Notes: generated by a model from the letters alone, not told the origin. Counted from the stretch's first letter, positions 1-6,137 are shown. The stretch: 8,845 nt of DNA from Devosia sp. (GCA_028290245.1 JAQGKG010000161.1:1-8845); one strand, 5' to 3'. Numbers and translations are program-made.

Positions 1-816
1 GCCACCGTCATTTATCAGGTCCGTGAGCCCATCGCTTTTGGAGCTACCGTGCTGGCCGAAGTGGCCCAGGGTCGCTTTGTCGATGCTGGCTTTGCCATCG
101 GCGAGATTTCCATCACCGGGCAGACACTGACCAGCGAGCAGTCGGTATTTGACGCGCTGGGCATCGAGCCGCACACTTCGACCGTCTCGTTCGATGCAGA
201 AGCAGCACGCCAGCGCATTGCCGAATTGCCATCGGTCGAAACTGTGAGCGTTCGCAAGACCTATCCGGGCGACGTCATTGTCGAGATCACCGAGAAAGTC
301 CCCGTTGCCCGTTGGCGCGTCGATGGCATCACCTTTGTGGTCGATGGTGCCGGCGAGCAGATCGGCGAAGATCGCGGCGCCTATGGCGAGCTGCCGCTGG
401 TGGTTGGCGACGGCGCCAATGACGACGCCATGGTGATGATCCGGGCACTCGATCAGCATCCGCTGTTGCAGGACGGGCTGATGGCGCTGTCGCGCATCGC
501 CGACCGTCGCTGGGACCTGATCTACGATACCGGCCTACGTATCCAACTGCCGGAGCTCGGCGTGGCACGGGCCTTGCGTAATCTCGAAGCCTATCAGGCC
601 GAGTATCAACTGCTCGACCGCGATCTCACGGTTATCGACCTGCGCGTTGCGAGCCTCGTCGCCGTTCGCCCGACCAAGACCGAAGAAGAACTGGCTGCAG
701 CCGAGGAGGCCCGCAAAGCCGCCATTATCGAGCGCGCCAAGTCGGGCCAGCCTTACCCAATGCCGCCGCGCAACCTTCCCTCCCAAACTTTTTCCGAACC
801 GATGCTCCCGCAATGA
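1..816 (+). CDS. ftsQ: Cell division protein FtsQ (5' end missing)
   Basis: FtsQ is a bitopic inner-membrane divisome protein that links the early Z ring to the septal peptidoglycan machinery through FtsB and FtsL. The frame is open from the first base, so the start, cytoplasmic tail and most or all of the membrane helix lie upstream; 271 residues are visible. A POTRA domain occupies about visible residues 34-104 (from ISITGQ to EKVPVARW), followed by the FtsQ/DivIB beta domain, which ends near IDLRVASLVAVRPT (about 212-225). After this comes a charged Ala/Glu-rich helix and a Pro-rich tail. The GTG at base 49 is internal, because coding sequence continues upstream of it. The stop overlaps the ftsA start (ATGA), so the two are probably translationally coupled. 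Identification rests on domain style plus position before ftsA. Confidence 0.93.
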   Translation, partial: ATVIYQVREPIAFGATVLAEVAQGRFVDAGFAIGEISITGQTLTSEQSVFDALGIEPHTSTVSFDAEAARQRIAELPSVETVSVRKTYPGDVIVEITEKVPVARWRVDGITFVVDGAGEQIGEDRGAYGELPLVVGDGANDDAMVMIRALDQHPLLQDGLMALSRIADRRWDLIYDTGLRIQLPELGVARALRNLEAYQAEYQLLDRDLTVIDLRVASLVAVRPTKTEEELAAAEEARKAAIIERAKSGQPYPMPPRNLPSQTFSEPMLPQ

Positions 817-2126
817 TGACCGATGCCATGACCTCCCGGCTCCGCCCTGTCCAGCCCGGCAAGACCACGCTGGTTGGGGTGCTCGATATCGGTTCGACCA
901 AGATTTGCTGCGTCATTGCACGTCTTACGCCGAGGGCTGAGGGCAAGGCGCTCAAGAGCCGTACGCACCAGGCCGAAGTGATCGGCTTTGGCTATGGCCC
1001 GTCGGCAGGCGTCAAAAGCGGCGTCGTCACCGATATCGAAAAGGCCGAGCACGCTATCCGTTCGGTCGTCGGCATGGCCGAGCGCGCCGCCGGGTTGACG
1101 CTGGAATCCGTCATCGTCAACGTTACCGCAGGCCGGCTTGGGTCCGAGACTTTCTCTGCGGCGGTATCGCTTGATGGACAGGAAGTCGAAAAGGCTGACC
1201 TGTATCGCGTGCTGCGCGCCGTCAACGAGCGTTCGGTGCGCCCGGAGCGCTCGATTATTCACGCGTTGCCGATCGGATACTCGATCGACGGCCAGAAGGG
1301 CATTCGCGATCCCAAGGGCATGGTCGGCGACAAGCTTGGCGTCGATGTCGCCGTGGTGAGCTCGGAAACCCTTGCCATGCGCAATCTCGAGCTGGTGCTG
1401 CATCGCTGCCACCTGCAGATCGAGGCGCTGATCGCCACGCCTTATGCCTCGGGGCTTGCAACCCTGGTCGATGACGAAGCCCAGCTTGGCGTTGCCTGCA
1501 TCGACTTCGGCGGCGCGACAACCACCGTGTCCGTCTTTAACGATGGCCATCTGGTTTACGCCGATGCCATCGCCATTGGCGGCCACCACCTGACGCTCGA
1601 TATTGCACGCCAGCTGTCGGTGAGCGTCGCCGACGCGGAACGTCTCAAGACATTCTACGGCTCAGTGCTGCCGGGCCAGGCTGATGAACGCGATCTCATA
1701 GCCATCCAGCCCGTTGGCGCGTCGCATGACGAAGCGCCGGGGCAGGTGGCCCGTTCGGTGCTGACGCGCATCATGCGCCCGCGTATCGAGGAAGTTCTGA
1801 CTGCCATCCGCGATCGCATGCAGGCGACCGGCATGATGGACGTTTGTGGCCGCCGCTTCGTGCTCACCGGCGGTGCCAGCGAAATGACCGGCCTGCCGGA
1901 AGTTGCCCGCCGCACACTGGCTCGCAACGTCCGCACCGGCCGCCCGATGGGTATCGCCGGCTTGCCGGAGATGGCAAAGGGCGCTGCCTTCGCCACCGTT
2001 GCCGGCATGCTGATTTATCCGCAGGTATGTTCTCAGGAATATCAGGAGCCGCGCGGCTCAAGGAAGCTGACTGGCACCGACGGCTATTTCCACCGCGTCG
2101 GCAACTGGCTCAAGACCAGCTTCTAG
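813..2126 (+). CDS. ftsA: Cell division protein FtsA, actin-like Z-ring membrane tether
   Basis: FtsA is an actin-fold ATPase that binds the FtsZ C-terminal peptide and anchors the ring to the inner membrane. At 437 aa it is of normal length. Visible motifs are the phosphate-1 loop DIGSTK (25-30), the FtsA-type GVKSGVVTDI (66-75, entry to the 1C subdomain), phosphate-2 DFGGATTT (231-238), the adenosine motif LTGGASEMTG (351-360), and a C-terminal amphipathic segment YFHRVGNWLKTSF (425-437) that should be the membrane-targeting helix. The start is the ATG overlapping the ftsQ stop. ATGs at 816 and 828 are alternatives, and no strong Shine-Dalgarno precedes any of them, as expected for coupling to ftsQ. 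Unusually, ftsZ does not follow directly: ftsA runs tail to tail into a reverse-strand gene, sharing CTAG at the stops. Confidence 0.98.
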   Translation: MMTDAMTSRLRPVQPGKTTLVGVLDIGSTKICCVIARLTPRAEGKALKSRTHQAEVIGFGYGPSAGVKSGVVTDIEKAEHAIRSVVGMAERAAGLTLESVIVNVTAGRLGSETFSAAVSLDGQEVEKADLYRVLRAVNERSVRPERSIIHALPIGYSIDGQKGIRDPKGMVGDKLGVDVAVVSSETLAMRNLELVLHRCHLQIEALIATPYASGLATLVDDEAQLGVACIDFGGATTTVSVFNDGHLVYADAIAIGGHHLTLDIARQLSVSVADAERLKTFYGSVLPGQADERDLIAIQPVGASHDEAPGQVARSVLTRIMRPRIEEVLTAIRDRMQATGMMDVCGRRFVLTGGASEMTGLPEVARRTLARNVRTGRPMGIAGLPEMAKGAAFATVAGMLIYPQVCSQEYQEPRGSRKLTGTDGYFHRVGNWLKTSF

Positions 2127-2139
2127 CGTCGCACGCTAG
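2123..2139. other. Hairpin at the shared stop codons of ftsA and the reverse gene
   Basis: CTAGCGT (2123-2129) and ACGCTAG (2133-2139) are perfect 7-bp inverted repeats around a CGC loop. The left arm begins on the CTAG that holds both stop codons. A second pair, ACTGGCT (2104-2110) and AGCCAGT (2138-2144), encloses it. No T-run follows on either strand, so this is not a standard intrinsic terminator. It may still pause or end transcription where the two genes converge. The structure is seen directly; the role is inferred. Confidence 0.4.
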
Positions 2140-2434
2140 CCAGTGTCAGTATAGCGGGTTGCTCCAGCACGCCCCATTTGCTCAGCCAAAGCTCTGAATT
2201 GCCCGAGATCACTAGGTCGGTATCGTTTTTGTTCGCCATGCGTATGCCGGCCGCGAACGCATCGTCGAGCGTCTGGCACCGGACGAGTTCGACCACGTCG
2301 CATTGTTCGGCATAGGTATCATTGGACATAGGGCCAGTGACATCGCCGCATGCGCTTCCGTCGGCAGCTCTAAATAGACGCAGCGCGACAGCGTGGTTTT
2401 CCGGGTTTTGCACGTACTTGAAACAATTGTTCAT
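2123..2434 (-). CDS. Small uncharacterised protein, 103 aa
   Basis: I do not recognise this protein. It reads MNNCFKYVQN at the N-terminus and contains four cysteines (4, 29, 45, 53), an acidic middle, a helix-like stretch LDDAFAAGIRMANKN (about 56-70) and then DTDLVISGNSELWLSKWGVL (71-90), a beta-strand-like segment with two tryptophans. No signal peptide or membrane helix is evident. A GGGG lies about 7 nt before the ATG, which is a modest ribosome site. The codons look coding, though less GC-rich than in the flanking division genes. It converges on ftsA with a four-base overlap of stop codons. It lies downstream of the VOC gene on the same strand but 232 bases away, so it may be transcribed separately. 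Its placement inside the ftsA-ftsZ interval suggests insertion; no division role should be assumed. Confidence 0.6.
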   Translation of the reverse strand: MNNCFKYVQNPENHAVALRLFRAADGSACGDVTGPMSNDTYAEQCDVVELVRCQTLDDAFAAGIRMANKNDTDLVISGNSELWLSKWGVLEQPAILTLASVRR

Positions 2435-2537
2435 GTGAGCCCCGTGAAATCACCAGAGATAATAACTGGCTGTGCATATAGAACGTCTAGGCTATGTCAT
2501 GGTTCCAATTGGCCGCTATTATCTGAAATACAGCAGC

Positions 2538-2601
2538 AATAAATCTCAACTACCGGCAATAATTCCGCATAATATTATGAAATCAATTTCGGAGATTTAT
2601 T
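2538..2601. repeat. Inverted repeat enclosing a 12-bp palindrome
   Basis: AATAAATCTC (2538-2547) and GAGATTTATT (2592-2601) are perfect 10-bp inverted repeats separated by 44 bases. Inside lies CATAATATTATG (2568-2579), a perfect 12-bp palindrome whose centre is four bases from the centre of the outer arms. No target-site duplication or transposase is visible. It could be an operator for the small reverse gene, a cruciform-prone element, or the remains of a miniature mobile element. Confidence 0.5.
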
Positions 2602-2636
2602 ATTTACCGAAGGAGGCCTGCGCAGCTTCATTGAGA

Positions 2637-2659
2637 GGCGCGCGTGTGGCCCGTGCGCC
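2637..2659 (-). terminator. Possible terminator of the VOC gene
   Basis: Just beyond the VOC stop codon, GGCGCGCG (2637-2644) pairs with CGTGCGCC (2652-2659), 8 bp with one G-T pair and a 7-base loop. TGAGA (2632-2636) and TCTCA (2665-2669, including the stop) could extend the stem across a bulge. On the minus strand no T-run follows, so intrinsic termination is only a possibility. Confidence 0.35.
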
Positions 2660-2666
2660 GGCCGTC

Positions 2667-3140
2667 TCACTCCCCCGCGTAGGCCTTCTCCAGGTCCGCC
2701 ACGATCAGCTTGCCCATTTTCATCATTGCCTGCATGGCACGGGCGGAGCCTTCCTTGTCCGGCCCCGTGACGGTGCCGTAAATCTGCTTGGGCACCACCT
2801 GCCAGGACAGGCCAAACTTGTCCTTGCACCAGCCGCACCGGCTTGCTTCGCCGCCATTGTCGACGAAGCCGTTCCAAAAATGATCGACCTCGGTTTGATC
2901 AGCGCAGTCGATCATGAAGCTCACCGCCCATGAAAACGGAAACTTGCTTGGCTCGCCGCCGCTGCCGTTGAGCAGGAAAAACTTCTGGCCCGCTAGTTCA
3001 ATGGTGGCAGTGAATGCAGCGCCATTCGGATCCTGGCGGTTGAGCTGGATCACCTTCGCGTCCTTGAACGTCTCGGTATAAAATTTCACCGCTTCGTCGA
3101 TGCGGTCGTCAAACCACAGGCAGGGCATAATGCTGGTCAT
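2667..3140 (-). CDS. VOC-family protein, PhnB-like (3-demethylubiquinone-9 3-methyltransferase fold domain)
   Basis: This 157-aa cytoplasmic protein has the vicinal-oxygen-chelate (glyoxalase/dioxygenase) fold in its PhnB-like form. Family marks are the N-terminal CLWFDDRIDEAVKFY (7-21), the central FSWAVSFMIDCADQTEVDHFW (69-89), the hallmark CGWCKDKFGLSWQVVP (102-117) and the C-terminal AMQAMMKMGKL (135-145). Members are often annotated as 3-demethylubiquinone methyltransferase, but that name comes from a domain label and the substrate of most is unknown; I assign no reaction. I chose the ATG at 3140 because AGGAG sits 8 nt upstream and family members usually begin a few residues before CLWF; the ATG at 3146 is only 2 nt from the AGGAG. 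The gene is divergent from ftsZ, sharing a 213-base control region. It has no evident link to cell division and looks like a passenger. Confidence 0.93.
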   Translation of the reverse strand: MTSIMPCLWFDDRIDEAVKFYTETFKDAKVIQLNRQDPNGAAFTATIELAGQKFFLLNGSGGEPSKFPFSWAVSFMIDCADQTEVDHFWNGFVDNGGEASRCGWCKDKFGLSWQVVPKQIYGTVTGPDKEGSARAMQAMMKMGKLIVADLEKAYAGE

Positions 3141-3148
3141 CGTCATCT

Positions 3149-3153
3149 CTCCT
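3149..3153 (-). promoter_or_regulatory. Ribosome binding site that decides the VOC gene start
   Basis: AGGAG on the minus strand lies 8 nt before the ATG at 3140 but only 2 nt before the ATG at 3146. The normal spacing favours 3140. A longer in-frame reading reaching 3257 would run through the ftsZ control region and is not supported. Confidence 0.7.
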
Positions 3154-3157
3154 CGTT

Positions 3158-3162
3158 GAATC
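3158..3162. promoter_or_regulatory. GANTC methylation site upstream of ftsZ
   Basis: GAATC is the only CcrM-type GANTC site that I see in the gap before ftsZ. In Caulobacter, CcrM methylation of such sites activates the ftsZ promoter. Here it lies almost 200 bases from the ftsZ start and next to the VOC ribosome site, so its relevance is uncertain. Confidence 0.25.
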
Positions 3163-3266
3163 GGCACTGAAGCGACGTACGAAACGGCTCGTCTTCGACA
3201 CGAAAACCGACATTCTTGGTTTATGAAAGCTGAATTGATAACCGCGGAGTGTCGCAAATTGCGATC

Positions 3267-3308
3267 ACGTTAACACCGGCGAGACAATTGTTAGGAGCCG
3301 GTTAACGT
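3267..3308. promoter_or_regulatory. Three-part symmetric element upstream of ftsZ
   Basis: ACGTTAAC (3267-3274) and GTTAACGT (3301-3308) are perfect inverted repeats. Exactly midway sits the palindrome ACAATTGT (3284-3291). The two 9-base gaps are equal, so all three parts share one dyad axis between 3287 and 3288. With a two-base bulge the outer arms can also be read as ACGTTAACACCGGC against GCCGGTTAACGT. It lies 46-87 bases before the ftsZ start codon, a natural operator position. The symmetry is seen directly; binding by a regulator is inferred. Confidence 0.5.
3291..3306 (+). promoter_or_regulatory. Candidate CtrA binding site
   Basis: TTAG, seven bases, then TTAAC matches the CtrA consensus TTAA-N7-TTAA with one mismatch in the first half. 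CtrA is the cell-cycle master regulator of alphaproteobacteria and represses ftsZ transcription in Caulobacter. The site lies about 50 bases before the ftsZ ATG and overlaps the right half of the symmetric element. The second TTAA (3270-3273) has no partner at the proper spacing. Confidence 0.45.
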
Positions 3309-3315
3309 TTGGCAG

Positions 3316-3329
3316 GGTAAATCTTTACC
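3316..3329. promoter_or_regulatory. Palindrome GGTAAA-TC-TTTACC before ftsZ
   Basis: These 6-bp arms are perfectly complementary around a 2-base centre, 24 bases before the ftsZ start. The place fits an operator over the transcription start or in the short leader. I cannot name a regulator for it. Confidence 0.35.
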
Positions 3330-3353
3330 AACAACGCTACTGCGAGGCCACTC

Positions 3354-5036
3354 ATGACAATCAACCTCACCATCCCCGATATTCAGGAACTGAAGCCACG
3401 CATTACCGTATTCGGTTGCGGCGGCGCTGGCGGTAACGCCGTCAACAACATGATCGAGTCCGGGCTGGATGGGGTCGACTTCGTCGTCGCCAACACCGAC
3501 GCGCAGGCACTGGCGCTGTCCAAGGCCCAGCGTATCATCCAGCTTGGCGTCAATGTAACCGAAGGCCTTGGCGCCGGATCGCACCCTGAAGTGGGTCGCG
3601 CGGCTGCCGAAGAGAGCTGGGACGAAATCAACGATCATCTGTCCGGCTCGCATATGGTGTTCATCACCGCGGGCATGGGCGGCGGCACCGGTACTGGTGC
3701 AGCGCCTGTTATCGCCCGCGCCGCTCGCGAGCAGGGCATTCTGACCGTCGGCGTCGTCACCAAGCCATTCAACTTCGAAGGCAATCGTCGGGCTCGTCTG
3801 GCGGAGGACGGCATCGATGAGCTGCATCGCCATGTCGATACGCTGATCGTCATCCCGAACCAGAACCTGTTCCGCGTTGCCAACGAAAAGACCACCTTTG
3901 CCGACGCGTTTGCGATGGCCGACCAGGTGCTGTTCTCCGGCGTCGCCTGCATTACCGATTTGATGGTCAAGGAAGGCCTGATCAACCTCGACTTCGCCGA
4001 CGTGCGGGCCGTGATGCGCGGCATGGGCAAGGCAATGATGGGTACCGGCGAAGCATCGGGCGAAGATCGTGCCCGTCACGCTGCCGAGGCCGCCATTGCC
4101 AATCCGTTGCTCGACGATGTGTCGATGCACGGCGCTCGTGGCCTGCTGATCTCGATCACCGGCGGCCCAGACCTGACGCTTTATGAAGTCGACGAAGCGG
4201 CTAGCCGCATTCGTGAAGAAGTCGACCCCGATTGCAATATTATCCTCGGCGCGACCTACGATCCGACGCTTAGCGGCACCATCCGCGTCTCCGTCGTGGC
4301 CACTGGCACCGATGCGACCATGGTTCAGGCGCTTGAGCCGGCAAAGCCACACGCATCGCGCACCCCGCTGGAAGTGCGTCGCCACGTGCCAGTCGAGCCA
4401 ACCCGCGCCCAGATCGAGCGTGCTGCTATTGCGACCCCTGCGCCTACACCGCAGATGATCGAGCACGATGTCGAGGCCGCAGTGGCCCAGGCATTCAGTA
4501 TGGCAACCCATGCGCCGTCGCAGCCGCAGGCTTACGATGCCCGCGAAGATGATGGCGTGTTCGTTGAGCCCTACATTCCTGCTGCTGAAAGCATGCACGA
4601 TACTGATGAGTCCGCCGTCGTGGACGATTCGCCAGTGCCGAGCGTTTATGTGCCGTCGCACGCCGCTCGCCCTGAGGGTCAGCGCCGCATGCCGCGCACG
4701 GAGGAGCTTCCAGTTGTTGCGAGGCGGTCACAGGAGCCGCAGGAACGACATGATGCCGAGCCGCGCAATGCACGTGCTCTGTTCAAGAAACTGGCGTCGA
4801 ATGTTGGCCTCAATCTTGGCCAGCAGGCCCCTGTTGCCAAGGACGAGCCAGCCTATTCCGTAGCCGACGACGCAGCCGCCCGAAGTGCCATTGAGGCAGG
4901 CGGCGCTAGGGCTTCCCGGGTTGCTCCGGCAGTCGATGGCGCACGTGGTAATCTAGATGCCCACGGTCGCCAGCCGGCTCCGGCACCACAGAAAGATAGC
5001 CTCGAAATTCCGGCCTTCCTGCGTAAGCACGGTTAA
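3354..5036 (+). CDS. ftsZ: Cell division protein FtsZ, tubulin-like GTPase
   Basis: FtsZ polymerises with GTP into the midcell ring that recruits the divisome. At 560 aa it is much longer than the E. coli protein, as is usual in Hyphomicrobiales, because of a long linker. The N-terminal nucleotide-binding loop GCGGAGGNAV is at 21-30, the tubulin signature GGGTGTG at 109-115, and the T7 synergy loop NLDFAD at 211-216 with catalytic D213 and D216. The globular domain ends near residue 320. A disordered Ala/Pro/Glu/Arg-rich linker spans about 321-548, and the conserved C-terminal peptide LEIPAFLRKHG (550-560) is the FtsA-binding tail. GAGG lies 6 nt before the ATG. The gene is monocistronic at its 3' side, with a strong terminator 30 bases after the stop. 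Its 5' side is cut off from ftsA by reverse genes, so it needs its own promoter in 3141-3353; I found no convincing -35/-10 pair there. Confidence 0.99.
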   Translation: MTINLTIPDIQELKPRITVFGCGGAGGNAVNNMIESGLDGVDFVVANTDAQALALSKAQRIIQLGVNVTEGLGAGSHPEVGRAAAEESWDEINDHLSGSHMVFITAGMGGGTGTGAAPVIARAAREQGILTVGVVTKPFNFEGNRRARLAEDGIDELHRHVDTLIVIPNQNLFRVANEKTTFADAFAMADQVLFSGVACITDLMVKEGLINLDFADVRAVMRGMGKAMMGTGEASGEDRARHAAEAAIANPLLDDVSMHGARGLLISITGGPDLTLYEVDEAASRIREEVDPDCNIILGATYDPTLSGTIRVSVVATGTDATMVQALEPAKPHASRTPLEVRRHVPVEPTRAQIERAAIATPAPTPQMIEHDVEAAVAQAFSMATHAPSQPQAYDAREDDGVFVEPYIPAAESMHDTDESAVVDDSPVPSVYVPSHAARPEGQRRMPRTEELPVVARRSQEPQERHDAEPRNARALFKKLASNVGLNLGQQAPVAKDEPAYSVADDAAARSAIEAGGARASRVAPAVDGARGNLDAHGRQPAPAPQKDSLEIPAFLRKHG

Positions 5037-5065
5037 TATCTTAAGTGTAATTTGGAAGAAGATTG

Positions 5066-5096
5066 CTCGGCGCGACTTTCGCGCCGAGTTTTTTTT
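5066..5096 (+). terminator. Intrinsic terminator of ftsZ
   Basis: A perfect 10-bp GC-rich stem (CTCGGCGCGA, 5066-5075, with TCGCGCCGAG, 5079-5088) closes a CTT triloop and is followed at once by eight T residues (5089-5096). This is a textbook Rho-independent terminator. It lies between ftsZ and lpxC, so lpxC transcription must start in the remaining 50 bases, or depend on read-through or an upstream internal promoter. Confidence 0.95.
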
Positions 5097-5146
5097 GGCT
5101 AACACCATCCGGGACGTGTTGGGCTTGCGGTCGGAGTCATTCGAGT

Positions 5147-6109
5147 ATGTATAAACTGTCCACGCGTCAGCGTACCCTCGCTGCTGCGATCAACTTCGCC
5201 GGCTATGGTGTTCACAGTGGCCAGCCGGTCACGCTGACCATCAGCCCCGGCGCTCCCGACAGCGGCCTGACCATCTCTCGCGTGCGCGCCGATGGCACTA
5301 CCAGCAATCCGGTTCCAGTGCATTTTTCTCGCGTTACCCGTACCACGCTCTGCACCACGCTCGACCTCGGCGACAGCCTCAGCGTCGCCACCATCGAGCA
5401 TGTCACCTCGGCCCTCAGCGGCATGGGCGTCGATAATGCGCTGATCACGCTCGATGGCAGCGAATGCCCCATTCTCGACGGCAGCGCGCGACCCTTCGCC
5501 GACGCTATCCTCGCCGTCGGCCTCGATATTCAGCCGGCGCAGCGCAAGTTCCTCAAGGTGCTGCGTGCGGTTACCGTGCGTAACAACGACGCCTTTGCCG
5601 CGCTTGAGCCCTACAATGGCCGCGCGCTCGATCTCGAAATCGACTTCGATAGCAAGGTCATCGGCCGCCAGCGCATGATTTTCGACTGGACGCCGCGCCG
5701 CTATTACGAAGACGTGTCGCGTGCGCGCACCTTCGGTTTCGTGCGCGATGCCAAGATTCTGCGCCAGGCCGGCTATGCTTTGGGCTCCAGCCTCGACAAT
5801 TCCATTACCGTGCATGAAGACCGCATCCTCAATCCGGGCGGCCTGCGCTACGAAGACGAGTTCGTGCGCCACAAACTGCTCGACGCGATCGGCGATCTGT
5901 CGCTCGGCGGCCTGCCGATTTGGGGGCGTTTCCGCTCCTACAAGGGCGGCCATGCACTTAACGCCCATGTGTTGACCGGTCTCTTTTCCAGCGAGGCCAA
6001 CTATGAGATAGTTGGCGCTGAAGACCTGCCGCTTGAATTCGAGGCTTTCGAAGACCAGCCCGAAGGTCTAGAGGTCAATCACTTCCTGCGGTCTGTGCGC
6101 CGATCCTAA
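5147..6109 (+). CDS. lpxC: UDP-3-O-acyl-N-acetylglucosamine deacetylase LpxC
   Basis: LpxC removes the acetyl group from UDP-3-O-acyl-GlcNAc, the committed step of lipid A synthesis, in the cytoplasm with a catalytic zinc. The 320-aa length is normal. The zinc ligands are H85 in TIEHVTSAL (E84 is the catalytic base), and H242 and D246 in HKLLDAIGDLSLGG. The second active-site histidine is H269 in YKGGHALNAH. Other conserved segments are GYGVHSG (19-25), the SRARTFGF loop (191-198) and GLRYEDEFVRHK (232-243). The start is the ATG at 5147, with GGAG 10 nt upstream. A longer in-frame reading would begin before the ftsZ terminator and lacks family similarity. The presence of lpxC implies a lipid A-bearing Gram-negative outer membrane. 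Confidence 0.98.
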   Translation: MYKLSTRQRTLAAAINFAGYGVHSGQPVTLTISPGAPDSGLTISRVRADGTTSNPVPVHFSRVTRTTLCTTLDLGDSLSVATIEHVTSALSGMGVDNALITLDGSECPILDGSARPFADAILAVGLDIQPAQRKFLKVLRAVTVRNNDAFAALEPYNGRALDLEIDFDSKVIGRQRMIFDWTPRRYYEDVSRARTFGFVRDAKILRQAGYALGSSLDNSITVHEDRILNPGGLRYEDEFVRHKLLDAIGDLSLGGLPIWGRFRSYKGGHALNAHVLTGLFSSEANYEIVGAEDLPLEFEAFEDQPEGLEVNHFLRSVRRS

Positions 6110-6115
6110 TCTGGA

Positions 6116-6137
6116 TGGCGCGTCGCGCCACAGTTTT
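6116..6137 (+). terminator. Possible weak terminator after lpxC
   Basis: TGGCGC (6116-6121) pairs with GCGCCA (6125-6130) around a GTC loop, six bases after the lpxC stop, followed by CAG and four T residues. The stem is short and the T-run brief and offset, so it may be partial, letting bamD be co-transcribed. The rest of the 84-base gap contains a GCCTGCAGGC palindrome (6159-6168) of unknown meaning. Confidence 0.4.

Larger units (their letters stand above)
2435..2666. other. AT-rich intergenic gap between the two reverse-strand genes
   Basis: This 232-base gap is much richer in A and T than everything around it, especially 2460-2620. It contains the inverted repeat and palindrome at 2538-2601 and a GC-rich hairpin near 2637-2659. 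It should hold the promoter of the small reverse gene, but I could not find a convincing -35/-10 pair. A plus-strand reading frame beginning at the GTG at 2472 crosses it and continues antisense through the VOC gene; I do not consider it a gene. Confidence 0.5.

Noticed and set aside
753..1589. A 278-aa open frame antisense to ftsA
   Set aside because: It is antisense to well-conserved FtsA motifs and has no domain signature or ribosome site that I can see.
2435..2666. Insertion sequence or phage remnant between the reverse genes
   Set aside because: There is no transposase or integrase fragment and no target duplication; the inverted repeat alone does not establish mobility.
2472..2933. A plus-strand frame of 153 codons starting from GTG in the AT-rich gap
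   Set aside because: There is no ribosome site, the first third comes from AT-rich noncoding DNA, and the rest is antisense to the clearly real VOC gene.
3141..3257. N-terminal extension of the VOC gene
   Set aside because: The extra residues are unlike the family, the frame would cross the ftsZ control region, and AGGAG is well placed for the start at 3140.
3235..3262. TTGATA as the -35 of an ftsZ promoter
   Set aside because: TTGATA is a good -35, but no acceptable -10 lies 16-18 bases downstream, so I did not call a promoter.
3291..4661. A 456-aa open frame antisense to ftsZ
   Set aside because: It mirrors the FtsZ codon pattern in GC-rich DNA, has His/Arg/Gly-rich low-complexity composition, and resembles no protein family; ftsZ itself is unmistakable.
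5063..5146. N-terminal extension of LpxC
   Set aside because: It begins at a TTG before the ftsZ terminator and encodes residues that do not belong to LpxC; the ATG at 5147 gives a normal N-terminus.
5099..5968. A 289-aa open frame antisense to lpxC
   Set aside because: It is an antisense shadow of lpxC with no recognisable domain, and it also runs over the lpxC start region.
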